Positions 1 to 11,097 of a stretch of 40,988 nucleotides of DNA are shown one piece after another. Positions within the stretch are counted from its first letter, which is position 1. Every line of letters begins with the position of its first letter. Source of the stretch: Gonapodya sp. JEL0774. Taxonomy: Eukaryota > Monoblepharomycota > Monoblepharidomycetes > Monoblepharidales > Gonapodyaceae. The notes beneath the pieces were generated by a model, which was not told the origin of the DNA, did not search any database, and saw nothing but the letters and a program-made list of their open reading frames with translations. The stretch covers positions 1 through 40,988 of the forward strand of contig JADIIX010000169.1 of assembly GCA_027604505.1 (NCBI GenBank), given 5' to 3'. The position numbers were made by a program, and so were the translations under genes.

Positions 1-216
1 ATCAAAGTACGCTGTTAGGCGCATTAGAACCGTCTTGGAGAGTAGATGCGTTTTGGTACTTGAACAATGTCTCTAGCATTCCTGGTTGTGGAGTTATGTA
101 GTGAGCAGTTAGAATGGAGTGTGGGGCGAGAGTGCAGCACTAGTGACCACAGTAGTGCACAGCAAAAGTGCGATGAAGAAGAATAGATAAGAATTATAAC
201 CGCCCCCAACCTCTCG
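1..216. other. Unassigned left edge
   Basis: This stretch precedes the first recognisable retrotransposon segment. I see no convincing ORF, tandem repeat or RNA gene in it. Because the next block is the 3' end of a copia element in the same direction, this could be decayed upstream pol sequence or unrelated flank. The sequence alone does not decide. Confidence 0.3.
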
Positions 217-655
217 AAAGCTCATTACTGGAGGTGCAGTGAGTTGGTCCAGTGGGAAACAGGAGCTAGTGGCCACCTCAACCACACATGCGGAGTATGT
301 TGGTCAAGACCATGCAGCCAGGGAGCTCTTGTGGATTACCCAGTTTCTAAAGGAACTTGGACTTGGTTGCTCAGGTGCAATTGATGTTTATGGTGGAAGA
401 GATCCAGAATGCCCCACCTTGATAGGAGACAATCAGGGAGCAATAGCATTGGCAAAGAACCCTGTTCACCACAAACTTTCCAAGCACTTTGACCTCAAAT
501 ACCATTTTATCCGTGAACAGCTTGAGAAGGGGATTCTTAAATTGATTTACTGCCCCACTCATGTTAATGTTGCTGACATCATGACCAAGCCAGTACCAAA
601 GCAGTCTTTTGAGCAACATCGATCATCAATGGGAATGTTTTCTATTGCAACTTGA
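217..655 (+). pseudogene. Ty1/copia RNase H 3' fragment (copy A)
   Basis: This is the C-terminal RNase H part of a Ty1/copia polyprotein. It shows the family order: GGAVSWSSGKQELVATSTT, then HAEYVGQDHAARELLW, GDNQGAIALAKNP, KHFDLKYHFIREQ, and the tail ADIMTKPVPKQSFEQHRSSM. The frame is open from about 217, where the residues before the first ATG already fit the family, to a TGA at 653-655. Gag, protease, integrase and reverse transcriptase are absent upstream, so this is a 5'-truncated relic. A polypurine tract and LTR-like start follow at 691-699, as expected for the 3' end of such an element. It differs in sequence from the second copia copy just downstream, so the two are separate insertions or families. 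Confidence 0.85.
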
Positions 656-690
656 TATAGTGGGAAACTTCACACTGAAGTGTTTGTTTC

Positions 691-973
691 AGGGGGAGTG
701 TTGAGATATGGGTGGTTTGACATTTCGGATGGCTCTAGCGCCACGGGGAGTTGGAATTCTGGGATAATAAATGGAGCAAAATTACTCGTCGTAAAATTCT
801 CTACAAGTTTGTCCTTTACAGTTTTGTCGTAGCGTTATTGGTTAGTGAGCTACACTAGGGAACGTGGGTAACTTGGTGCACACACTTGGGGACGGTGCTA
901 TGGTCGTCGGATAAACTAGATTAAGCCTTTTTGTGCGAGCGTTTTTCGAATACATGTATCACACCGCTTAACA
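691..973 (+). repeat. Polypurine tract and putative 3' LTR of copia copy A
   Basis: Thirty-five bases after the copia stop codon comes AGGGGGAG, a typical plus-strand primer (PPT). It is followed at 699 by TGTTGAGATATG, a typical copia LTR start. The right end is a guess: TTAACA near 973 would pair with TGTT at the start as a short terminal inverted repeat, giving about 275 bp, and recognisable pol of copy B begins soon after. No matching 5' LTR is in the window, so length and target duplication cannot be verified. Confidence 0.5.
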
Positions 974-1049
974 AATGCTCTCTTTGTTCGTGTTCCCAAT
1001 GATCCTGAACACCACATGTTGATGATGGTTCATCCATTGCAAAGACAGA

Positions 1050-1906
1050 CCAACAGAACAAAGATTTTTTCATGGAGTTAGCAGAACATTGGAAAGTTTC
1101 TTGGGGTACTTTATGTGGCTTACTTGGCTCCCATATTTTCAGAGATTTGGCTACTCATATGATCACCATTAATGATGAAAAGAAAATAACTGCTCTCTTG
1201 GCAGAATTTGGCTTGCTAGGTTGTGTTCCCATGTCCACCCCTACCCCACAGGGTGCTTTGTTATCTTGCGCAGATTGTCCCACGACTGAGGCTGAATGTG
1301 TCAGTGTTGATGCTGATCTCTACCATCATGGTGTTGGTGCTGTAAATTACATTGTTATTGCTAGTCGGCCTGACTGTGCTACAGTCAACTGTGTTTTAAC
1401 TGAAGCTCTACAGAATCCAAGTTGCAAGCATTATGATGCCTTCTTACACTTATTGTGTTACTTGAAGGGTACTATTTGCTTCGGCATCACATATCTTGGC
1501 AAGAATGATCCTCGCCGGAGCAAAACCTGTACTGACCTTTATGGATATTATGATGCTTCATATGCTTCAGAAAACTTTGATTAAAATCTCAACAGGGTTA
1601 TGTGTTTATGTTTTCAGTGGGAGCCATCAGCTGGAACTCTGGGAAGCAAGAACAGCTGACTGATTCGACAACATACGCTGAATTTGTCTCTCAGCATAAC
1701 GCAGTGAAGGAGCTTTTATGGCTCAACAATGTTTTTGTGGAACTTGGACAACCTTTGAACAATAATATTGAATTGACGGGAAAGGGCAAACCTGAAGAAC
1801 TATTTGGTGACAATGAAGGTGTGATATCTTTGGCACATAATCAGAAGAATCATAATATGACCAAACACTTTGAGATTTAATATTTCTTTGTACTTGAGGA
1901 GATTAA
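1050..1906 (+). pseudogene. Ty1/copia RT-RNase H fragment (copy B, 5' part)
   Basis: A second, diverged copia pol segment. It reads ELAEHWKVSWGTLCGLLGSH (end of reverse transcriptase), then YHHGVGAVNYIVIASRPDCA and LLCYLKGT (connection), then after a frame change near 1584-1600 the RNase H block GAISWNSGKQEQ, TTYAEFVSQHNAVKELLW, FGDNEGVISLAHNQ and MTKHFEI. An in-frame TAA sits at 1878-1880 where the family has Lys-Tyr. The match continues for about eight residues and is then cut at 1906 by the left end of a Harbinger element. The frame change and stop show a dead copy. The missing 3' tail of the same domain reappears near 4885. Confidence 0.8.
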
Positions 1907-2038
1907 GGCCTTGTTCGGCAATGGTTTTTCACGGGGTAAAAACCGGTTTTTTAGGGGATAATTGATTATCATGAATTTTTGGTTTTTGGTGGTGTTTGGC
2001 AACAAAGATGGCCATCCACAATAATTGGTTTTTACTAA

Positions 2039-2746
2039 GGGCCTGTTTGGCAGCTCCAAAACCACCAGTTTTGGCCAAAACGCTCCAAAACCGTAGTTGT
2101 AGAGTGTTTTTGCTAAATTGTGCTTTGTACAACCAAACGGTGGGGCTCAAAAACTCAAAACTGTTTCGGAGCCATCAACCACCCCCATCCTCCGTGATAC
2201 AAATAAAATTCTATCTTCTATCGCATTCCAAGGTCAACCTCCCGTTCATCATGGACTTTGAATATGATTCGGATGCAGATTCCGACGGGGAGATGGACTT
2301 TCAACTGGCGTGGGTCGCAATCACATTCGGTCCTGTGACTGTAATTGCTAGCCAGACTATAAGGGGCTCCATTGCATCAAGGACGCGCACAGAGAACTAG
2401 AATTGCCATCTGTGTCGGTTGCTGCCTTTTTGTGCGGCGTAGTTGGTGTATCAATGTGTGCCAGTGATGTGGATGGGAGTTTTGGGGCTTGAAATACACC
2501 TGCAGAGGTGTATTTCTACTTCTTATTGGTTTCTCTCAAAACTGTTTTTGTATTTGTTGTACCAAACACTACTCAAAAACCCAATTCTCCAAAACCCTGG
2601 TTTTGGAGTGTTTTGGAGTGAGTTTTGGAGTTGGAGTTCATGCCAAACACCAGCCTCCAAAACCACGGAAGCAAAAACACAGTTTTGGGGAGTTTTGGAG
2701 AAAACCCCTCCAAAAACTCTGGTTTTAGAGGCAGCCAAACAGGCCC
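2039..2746. mobile_element. Harbinger-type MITE, 708 bp, with TAA target duplication
   Basis: The element begins GGGCCTGTTTGGC at 2039 and ends with its exact complement at 2734-2746 (13 of 13). Similarity continues inward with CTCCAAAACC-like runs. It is flanked by TAA on both sides (2036-2038 and 2747-2749), the 3-bp target duplication of PIF/Harbinger. The inside is rich in CCAAAA/TTTTGG motifs, including a near-perfect palindrome around CTCCAAAACCCTGGTTTTGGAG's core near 2588-2610, and has no credible ORF. It is therefore non-autonomous. The intact termini and target duplication suggest a fairly recent insertion compared with its decayed host element. Confidence 0.85.
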
Positions 2747-2808
2747 TAAGCAGACAAAAAATCGACTTGGAGACAATTTTTCAATCGGTTTTTCTACACC
2801 ATCATTGA

Positions 2809-4079
2809 ATGCCCCCAAAGAAGAGCACTGAAAGCGCATCAAAGCCCATCAAGAAATGCAAGGCCCGTGCAACAGATGATACAGGTTCAACAATGGAGGA
2901 AGACGTTGGGGAATTGAGTGAGGAGCGAGCTACATGGAGGACTGGAGACAGGGAGAGGACTCTACTGAAGGTACTCCTTGCCCACGAGGGGGAACAAGCA
3001 GTGGGCAGGTGGAAAGATCCAGCATGGAAGATCACTATTGTGGAGTTCAATTTGTGGACAGGATGCTTGATGAACAAGGGCCAACTGAAGCAAAAGCATG
3101 ACCAGCTGAAACGCATCCACACTACTTTTATGAAGGCTCTAGAGCAAAGCGGTGCAAGATTCAGCCCAGGACCACCACCAAGAGTGACAATGACACTAGA
3201 AGCATGGCAAGAGTTTGCTGAGGTGAGTTTGCAGTTCACGGTTGTGGTGATTCTACTCACCGGCACTGTTGCCCCCGCCGCAGCACAACAAGGATGCCCT
3301 AGTATTCCGTGAGAATGGGTGGCCTCTATTCAACGAAGCGGATAGACTCTTTGGGTAATTAGCGGCGACCAGGGCACATGCTCAGAATGCGACTGATCTG
3401 AAGGAGAACGAGGATTTGGTTGAGTACCGCCAAAATTACCCTCAGGAAACAGACCAGGATACTGATGACAAAGACAAAGATGATCTGGATGATGATGAAG
3501 GTGAGTTTCTGCACCTTGCTGTCTGGTTTGGTGTCTTTCAATATGCACGCAAATCCATTAGGTGGTAGTGACGCTGTTGAAGCACCTTCTGCAGTGGCAG
3601 CAACGCGCGCAATCACCCCAGTAGGCTGTGACTCTGAGGATAGTAGTCACTCTTCCACCCGACACCAATCCAGCTTGGCAATCACTTGTATCGCCACCAC
3701 CGGAAGCTCCTGCACCCTGGCTCCAACCACAAGGACACACCCAAGAACGTCTTCGACCCCAGATCCATCTGCACCAGTGAGAATTGCTGCATTTGATAAG
3801 TTGGCAGATGCATTGGTGCAGGGGTTAATGGGACGGGTGGAAATGGCATTGGATCCTGTTGACAGGGCCCTGTGCATTGTGGTGGAGGATGGGTTCACAG
3901 ATGCAGAGCGTGCAGACCTTGCAATTTGGCTTGTGGGCAATAGGACGTTGGCAGGTATTTTTATTGGAATGGGGAGTGCGAGAGGTCGGCGAGTTTGGAT
4001 GGCCAGGCACATCCAGGACGATCGTGATGGGTTAATGAGACGCGGTGGTTACATGTTTCAAGGACATTTTGAAGTTTAA
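2809..4079 (+). pseudogene. Harbinger Myb/SANT-like protein with one internal stop
   Basis: This is the accessory DNA-binding gene of Harbinger elements. The start codon at 2809 opens a basic N-terminus. A Myb_DNA-bind_3-like domain follows: WKITIVEFNLWTG, then NKGQLKQKHDQLKR, TLEAWQEF, and after a 61-bp intron (3223-3283) NKDALVFRENGWPLFNEADR. An in-frame TAA at 3356-3358 directly after LFG interrupts the frame. Beyond it the same frame stays open, uses a second 61-bp intron (3501-3561) and continues through an acidic linker to a C-terminal helical region containing DAERADLAIWLVGNRT, ending at TAA 4077-4079. Everything but the one stop looks intact, so loss of function may be recent. A real alternative is a short protein ending at 3358. 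Confidence 0.7.
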
Positions 4080-4125
4080 GCACATTTCATTAAGTAACTT
4101 GAAATACAGTGCAGGTTACAAAGAG

Positions 4126-4884
4126 TTACGAGTCAATAATGACCACGTTCCTAAGCCCACGCTGTGCCCAAATCACAACGTAATTGTCCCACATCTTCTT
4201 CGCCGTGGCATCCCTCCATACCTGCGCCAGAGATCTCCCACCAGCTGCTCCCAGAATCTCCGCATTCACTTCTGGTTGGTGGGGCAGGGGATTCAGTCGG
4301 TTGAATTCACGAGCTATGTTGTCGTCTGCAGCATTGCTGTGATGGTGGATGAAGTTACGGATGACAAAGCATGCAACAACAGCTCGAATTTGATCTTGAA
4401 ATAAGTGAAACCTGGTTTCTTTGTCCAGAGCCTGTGTGTGGTTCTTGGAACTGCCGATCACCTGTTCAATTACATTGCGGCCTGAGGAGTGCTGGAGGTT
4501 GTATAGCTTGCGATAGTTTTCAGGCCTGTTGTAGAATCATGAGAATTGCATCGGCACCAATAGTAAAGCATCCAAGCATAACGTACTGTTTACCCTGATC
4601 GTGCCATTCCTTGAGGTGGTACCGAACACCATTCTTGTAGGGCCCCCAGAACTCCTTTGTATTTGCGTATCCTGCATCCACAAGATGGAATCGTCCAGGG
4701 GGAACTATCAGTCCCCCACACTCAAGTGCATCGTCTAGCACTGTTTGTTGTGGGCCAGCAGTGTAATATACAGAGTTGCACAGACAAGGACGTCCACTAT
4801 CATTAACAAAAACAAGTTCTGACAAGCAAGACAAGTCAGATATTGGATTCAAAACCTTTTGAAGAACACTGTTGATTTGTTGTC
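4126..4884 (-). pseudogene. Harbinger DDE transposase, truncated and frameshifted
   Basis: The C-terminal half of a PIF/Harbinger (DDE_Tnp_4) nuclease. Reading on the minus strand: a degraded block before VLDDALECGG, then GRFHLVDAGYANTKEFWGPY with the second catalytic Asp in VDAGY, then GVRYHLKEWHD. The frame changes near 4530, after which SSGRNVIEQVIG supplies the catalytic Glu, followed by DQIRAVVACFVIRNFIHHHS and a tail ending at 4126. The N-terminal half, including the first catalytic Asp motif, is missing because the element stops at the junction with copia sequence near 4884. Frameshift plus truncation make it inactive. Confidence 0.8.
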
Positions 4885-4974
4885 TAGCTCTTACCAAAGG
4901 AAACTTTCTGAAGTACAGGTCTGAAATGGGAATGGTTGACGTTCAAAGTGGATCATGAAGTACATGATCAGGGG
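4885..4974 (+). pseudogene. Copia copy B RNase H tail, resumed after the Harbinger insert
   Basis: Frame ALTKGNFLKYRSEMGMVDVQ ends at a TGA near 4964. It aligns with the tail of copy A (PKQSFEQHRSSMGM) and with the usual copia ending of the type ADILTKALPKxKFExLRxxLGM. It lies immediately before a polypurine tract and LTR-like start. It is therefore the missing end of the copy B polyprotein that was interrupted at 1906. About 16 codons of the domain are missing between the two pieces. Confidence 0.7.
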
Positions 4975-5213
4975 AGGTGTTGGATACGTGTGAGATTGTG
5001 TGGTGTTGTTTGTACTACATGTGTATACTAGATTAGGCGTAGCACATAGATGAGTGCACCAGTGTGTAATATACTAAGTTTCACACACAAAAAGGCACCT
5101 GTATTCTGATATATGGGACGTCTGATGGCCATGGTGGATCCTGATGTTCACGCTCAGCAGAGTGTTGGTGTACTTACACTGTGCATTTTATCTGTATTTT
5201 AGTGGGTAAACAA
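4970..5213 (+). repeat. Polypurine tract and putative 3' LTR of copia copy B
   Basis: AGGGGAGG precedes TGTTGGATACG at 4978, the same PPT-LTR arrangement as in copy A. The right end is uncertain. A TAAACA near 5208-5213 would give a TGTT...AACA-like pair and about 236 bp, but no second LTR copy exists in the window for comparison. Confidence 0.4.
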
Positions 5214-5215
5214 TA

Positions 5216-5970
5216 TTAGCCTGCCATAATAGGTGAGTGGCACAGACTGCAATATACAGTGTTGCACATAAGACAGAGAGCCTTGGCTCCAACACCACTG
5301 CCTGAAGCGAGTTGACCACACTTATGAGTGCAATCCCAGAATCTCCAAGTCTCCTTTCAACCTCGGAGCCAGGGTCACGTCCTCCATGCAAGGTGCCACA
5401 GATGTGCCGACCCATCCCTCATAGTCGCCCTGTTTGGTTGGGATGCTTGCTAAAGGCTCCCATCCTGTTGTGGCTCCATCAGTCTTGCAGGTTGGTTGTG
5501 TGTTGGGGTAGGCTCCTCAGACCCTCTTTCCGTGCTTCCTTGTAGTGCCTTGAAGAATCAGGTGATTGGGTTCATGCCAGGTGACTCAGTAACCTGCTCC
5601 ACCCTTTACTTGCATGACCAAGGTCCCTGTGGGCGGCTTCCCCAGGTTTGCCTTGTCATGTACTTCTCCCTTAAGAAAATTGTACTTCTGCTCCCACTCA
5701 ACCAATTTCACCAAAAGACCTGGGTCATTGTGAGTGCCACATTACTGGGATGGTCTTTTCTTCCCCCTCATTCAGGATCTGCAAGGAGACCACATTTCCA
5801 GTGGAAATGTCAGCCATGCCTTGGTCAATTGGCACTTGAATGTGCTTGCCCCTCAGTTTGTCATATTTGAGGTTTGCACAAGTTGCCTTCTGTGCTGCAG
5901 CCAACAGCAGTTTGTTTTCCCCAACTACAAAGAATCACAGGAGGGAGCCTTATATAGGAGTTAGAACAAA
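5216..5970 (-). pseudogene. Unidentified decayed coding relic
   Basis: On the minus strand, protein-like text appears in shifting frames with several stops. From 5970 downwards one frame reads through LLLAAAQKATCANLKYDKLR, then GKHIQVPIDQGMADISTGNV and ILNEGEEKTIPVMWH. A second frame then gives KLVEWEQKYNFLKGEVHDKA and LGKPPTGTLVMQVKGG, and further pieces such as APRLKGDLEILGLH. Frame changes every 100-200 bp and interspersed stops suggest a pseudogene. I do not recognise the family. Its position between LTR debris and ALG10 makes a transposon origin likely but unproven. Confidence 0.35.
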
Positions 5971-6020
5971 AAGATGCCTACTAATGTTTATGCAATTAAC
6001 ATTGAACAGTTCCTCTACAG

Positions 6021-7887
6021 TTACCACATGAATCTTTGTTTGGTGTTAGGCTCACTTGGCCATGTAAAGCTATGCAAGAGGAAGAGGCTGTTGGTACTTA
6101 AACTAACCGTCAGAAATGAAGCCATTTGGAACAATTGTTGGTACAATGTTGCTGAATGGTTATGCAGATGGAAGATGTGAAAGGGAATCAGAAAATATCT
6201 GAATTCAAGCAAAGGCGATGGTACTAGAGTCAATGCTGTTGCAATGATGAATCCCATAGCTTCCAGAGATGATGTGTTGTAAGCTGGTGAATCAATATGA
6301 TCAATGTCAGACAAAATGAGAATTGTGTCAGTCCACCCACCATAAGAACAAGAAGTTACAAAGCTTGACAGAGCATACAGAGGAATCAGTGCAAGTTTGT
6401 GCAACAGACTCTTCTTGAACCATCTCCTCCAAATGTAGAATGTGAAGTGACGATTGTCACTCAAAATGAATGGGTGCTCAATGCTGAATGCACATTATGA
6501 AGGATGTCTCAGAAAAGCCGTAAGTCAATATAAAGTTTGCAATACAAACCTGAACAGGATAATAGAAAACACTGCGATTACACTAAAAGGGACACTGAAG
6601 GAAATAAACTTTGCACTGTGATGAATCATATAGGACAATGAATTTTCTAACAAGCAAGCATGGTGGCCCTCAAGTAACTCTTACCGAAGTCTTGGAGATG
6701 CCACAAACTTTTGCCATGGCAGGGTAAAGATGGAGAAACCACAGACAAACAATGCACAATAAAAGAGTTGAGGCAAGTGCAAGCTTAACTTGTGATGTTC
6801 CTCATCTCCTGAAGTTGGAGAGAGCAACATCACATCAAGTTAAAACAACAGAGGGCAAGGCTGGTATCTACCCATGGCCACACCTCCAACCCAAGTATAG
6901 TATAGCATCACAGAAATCACAACAGCAACATGAGCCCCTACTCTCTCAACTAGGTGCACAGGGTGGGTTACCGCAAACAAAATGAGTCCTGTGATATGTA
7001 ACTTTCCATCTTGTGGTTTGGAGTTAGTTGAGCCCACACTCCTCAAATTAAATAGCTTACCTTGATGACTTTCAGGGGAATTGTGCAGTTGAAAACCCTC
7101 AACAACACTAGATGCAGCAATAAATACTATCCATACAACATTTGTTTGGCGAAAGAGGACTGCAATGGCAGAGGCCTGGGTATCCAATCAGCTCTTCCAC
7201 ATTTCAAAAAAACAATATAGCTTTCAGAGCTATTGCCTCACAGCGGCGCTTGTAACATATTTTCCTTTCACAGATAGGGAATACGAAATCAGCACGAAAA
7301 GGAGAGAGCCAACGTCTGTGTAGAACAACCCGGAGAAGAAAAATGTGACTGGAAATGTGCAGATGATAACTGCACGTAGAGACGGCGACACGGGGACCCG
7401 ACAGTGATTTCGATCCTCATATACACTTTGAAAATCATCAATGAGCACTTCTGTCACCAGGAGAAGTGCAAACATAAGGAATCCATTGAAAGCACGAAGG
7501 CCAGCTGTATGACATATGAAGTTATCAGGTGGAAAGCCGAATTGCCTCAACAAGGAAGACATTGCGGCTGGGAATAGGTAACTGCAGGCAAGTTCGCGAG
7601 GGCTTCCGCGATATCGAAGAAGACAGCTTCATACTCACAGACCCGGCGGAGTTGTCAACTTCGGATTCCAATAACTCCAATTCCCTCTGCAGTAGTGTTG
7701 TGCTTGATTGACGTGAAATATCTCGTCCTTGGATTATTTGTTCAGAGATCTTTGCATGATAATCCAAACACTCGATCCACAATTGTCAACGGAATCCCAC
7801 CATGTAAGGGTCTGGAACATAATAATTCACAGCTGCCCAATGACAGAAAATTGCGGTGGCAAAGATCCACCGGGGAATCGTTCCCAT
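6021..7887 (-). CDS. ALG10: Dol-P-Glc:Glc2Man9GlcNAc2-PP-Dol alpha-1,2-glucosyltransferase
   Basis: ALG10 (DIE2) adds the third, terminal glucose to the dolichol-linked N-glycan precursor in the ER membrane, the signal for efficient oligosaccharyltransferase use. Seven exons join in phase: 7887-7801, 7727-7639, 7581-7242, 7175-6872, 6808-6685, 6594-6550, 6483-6021, giving 483 aa, normal for the family. Hallmarks: [19 protein letters not shown] with the acidic PYMDE motif in the first loop, [79 protein letters not shown] and the C-terminal QRFMW before TAA. The start at 7887 puts a hydrophobic signal anchor ([17 protein letters not shown]) first. Introns are 57-90 bp. Intron 1 uses GTGGGA and a CAAG acceptor. 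Identification is firm, since several family-specific motifs occur in order. Confidence 0.96.
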
Positions 7888-8482
7888 CTCGTTGTTTCAG
7901 GAAAGAGGTGTCCAGGAATCTTTCTATCGGACTGCCGATGTGACCCCAGTTAACCACCTCGCTTCAAACCTCCACTTATGGGCGAGGGTTGGAGAAGGGG
8001 CAGACTCGGCGAGAGTGACAGGCGGATTCAAATCCTTGTGGTGGGTGACCGGTTCATGGGCAGACACAGAAACACACGGTTGTCCACTTTTCCATGGTCC
8101 AGAGACGAAAATTTTAAGATATCTAAGCTCCATTACAAATTTCAACGATGTGGCGCATGATAACCCCGCCTCGCCAACTCATCATCAAGATCCATTGCAT
8201 TCGTCGGGCTTTCATCTCGGTCGTCTCTTTCGACACGCTTCACTTGGCTGCGAGATGGCCCCGGAAGCCTGAAACCCAGCACAAAATGAAGATGTATGAT
8301 TTTATTCAATTGACATTGATGACCAAAAGCGAAAACGTACGCTTCAGTGGGCCGGTTCAATAGTTGGAATGTTTGACGATGTTGTTCACGCTTGAACTCA
8401 ATAACTTCGTTTGCTATCATGACTACCAATGATAATTGCAGTGTTCAATAGTTCACAAGCATCTTGTTGACACACAGATCAT
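7888..8482. other. Intergenic region between MAPK 3' end and ALG10 5' end
   Basis: About 595 bp between two minus-strand genes, expected to hold the MAPK 3' UTR and the ALG10 promoter. ORFs on either strand are shadows without family motifs or usable splice structure. I see no repeat, RNA gene or clear TATA box. Confidence 0.4.
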
Positions 8483-9965
<1,483 letters not shown>

Positions 9966-10451
9966 GGTTGTGGGACGTGCCGCGCTCGCCGAGACGGGAT
10001 TTGGTTGGCGAACACGAGGAGGATGCAGCAACGCGGTCGAGGTGCTCTTGCACGATTCACAGACCGAATGATTCCGCCACCGAAGACCACGACTTGAATG
10101 CTTTGTCGAGTTTGGGTGAGTCCTTGTTCCTGAAAATATCTGCTCTCCCAATATAATAAGTGTACACCCTTTCAATTTTCAGGAAGCCCACTTCCTGATT
10201 GTGCCAGGAATGAGAAGCGGTTACTTTCTCTGCAGTGTTTGATGTATGTGTTGAAGGCCGGGTATAGACTGTGAGGGCAAAGCGGACTAATGGAGCAGAG
10301 ACTTCAAATTAAAAGTATTCATTGCTCACGCTATTTGTTTATTTGTGATTCGAACACCGGTCGTGCTATCGCCGCGAGCAGTGTAGTGCAAGGGTCCCGA
10401 TCAGGGTCTCGACTGGGATCCACATCCAATTCTTGATTCTTGAGCCGCACT
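9966..10451. promoter_or_regulatory. Divergent intergenic region, MAPK and small flagellar-like gene
   Basis: These 486 bp separate the minus-strand MAPK start from a plus-strand gene start and presumably hold both promoters. An in-frame open extension of the MAPK ORF reaches 10175 but has no family similarity and is more likely 5' UTR. I do not see a clear TATA box or a convincing repeated operator. Confidence 0.4.
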
Positions 10452-11097
10452 ATGGGTGGGTGCGTCTTACTGAAGTGTCGATCGTGTGCCTAACAACTTT
10501 CATTCTTGCCGCTCTTTGGTGGATTTCTATCTTTCAGAGCAGCAGAAGAAGCGGGAGAGGTTGACATTTAAAAGGGAATTCTACATGAGCAAAGATCGTG
10601 AGCGTTGGGAGAGAATAGCACTAGAAAGCAAAAAGGAGCAAGATCGATTGTCTTTCAAATGTGAGAAGCATAAGTCTACAGCAGGCCGGTGAGCAAAGCT
10701 GAGGTTGCTATTTGTGGACATGAGTGAGACGAACCTTCCAAGCAGCGTACAGTATGATCCCGTCACCCTCAACATCTCTTCCACACCTACCGGAGCACAG
10801 TTGGAACGGGAAGATGCGAAGGCACTGGTAACCATCCCGACCGCTCCTTATGATCTATCTTGCCTCACGAAACGCCTCTCAGGAACGAATCTCTCGAAGA
10901 GCTGCAACGCTCTACCTCAAAAACAATACGTACGACCCTGTGCGTGGAATAGACATCCAACGTGAGAAAGTCAACTTTAATCATCATCAAATCGAGACAC
11001 GCTGTGAGGAAGTCGCCTGGAATAACAGATAGGCTTGAGAAATAATAGAACAGTCAACATTGCAGAAATCAATGCTCCGAGTCGATGGCATGATTGA
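10452..11097 (+). CDS. Small basic protein, possible flagellar-associated protein
   Basis: Five exons join in phase to 116 aa: 10452-10455, 10538-10688, 10743-10827, 10883-10961, 11066-11097. The N-terminal half is charged and helical (QQKKRERLTFKREFY, MSKDRERWERIALESKKEQD). The C-terminal half contains SVQYDPVTLNISSTPTGAQL, EREDAKALERISRRAATLYL, KNNTYDPVRGIDIQ and ends INAPSRWHD. The pattern of a short 'YNPxT' phrase, a basic helix, then N-x-x-Y-D/N-P/I-x-x-G near the C-terminus recalls small cilia and flagellum proteins of algae and zoosporic fungi. I compare from memory, so this is inference. The first exon of 4 bp (ATGG, then GTGGGT) is the weakest point; a different upstream start exon is possible. 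Introns are 54-104 bp, one with a CCAAG acceptor. Without a family match it should be called hypothetical. Confidence 0.5.

Larger units (their letters stand above)
1907..4884. mobile_element. PIF/Harbinger DNA transposon, right end truncated, inserted in copia copy B
   Basis: The left end starts GGCCTTGTTCGGCAATGG at 1907, a Harbinger-like terminus directly after TTAA, the TWA-type target this superfamily uses. Inside are the two diagnostic genes: a Myb/SANT-like protein on + (2809-4079) and a DDE transposase on - (4126-4884), arranged tail to tail 46 bp apart. The element interrupts the copia RNase H domain, whose tail resumes at about 4885 with only about 16 codons missing. The expected right terminal repeat (complement of the left end) is not found, and the transposase lacks its N-terminal half, so the right part was deleted, probably with the few copia codons. 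A separate MITE (2039-2746) is nested near the left end. Confidence 0.75.

Noticed and set aside
4757-5275. Short similarity between about 4757-4790 and 5245-5275 (ATATAC-x-GTTGCACA-like)
   Set aside because: Only about 20 of 26 bases match and no flanking similarity extends it, so it may be chance or very old duplication.
6840-7562. Treating the ALG10 minus-strand ORFs as separate small membrane proteins
   Set aside because: Canonical introns join them in phase and the combined protein carries the family motifs in order, including the C-terminal QRFMW.
9966-10175. N-terminal extension of the MAPK frame
   Set aside because: The frame is open but has no kinase-family similarity, while [14 protein letters not shown] at 9965 is a normal length before the kinase domain.
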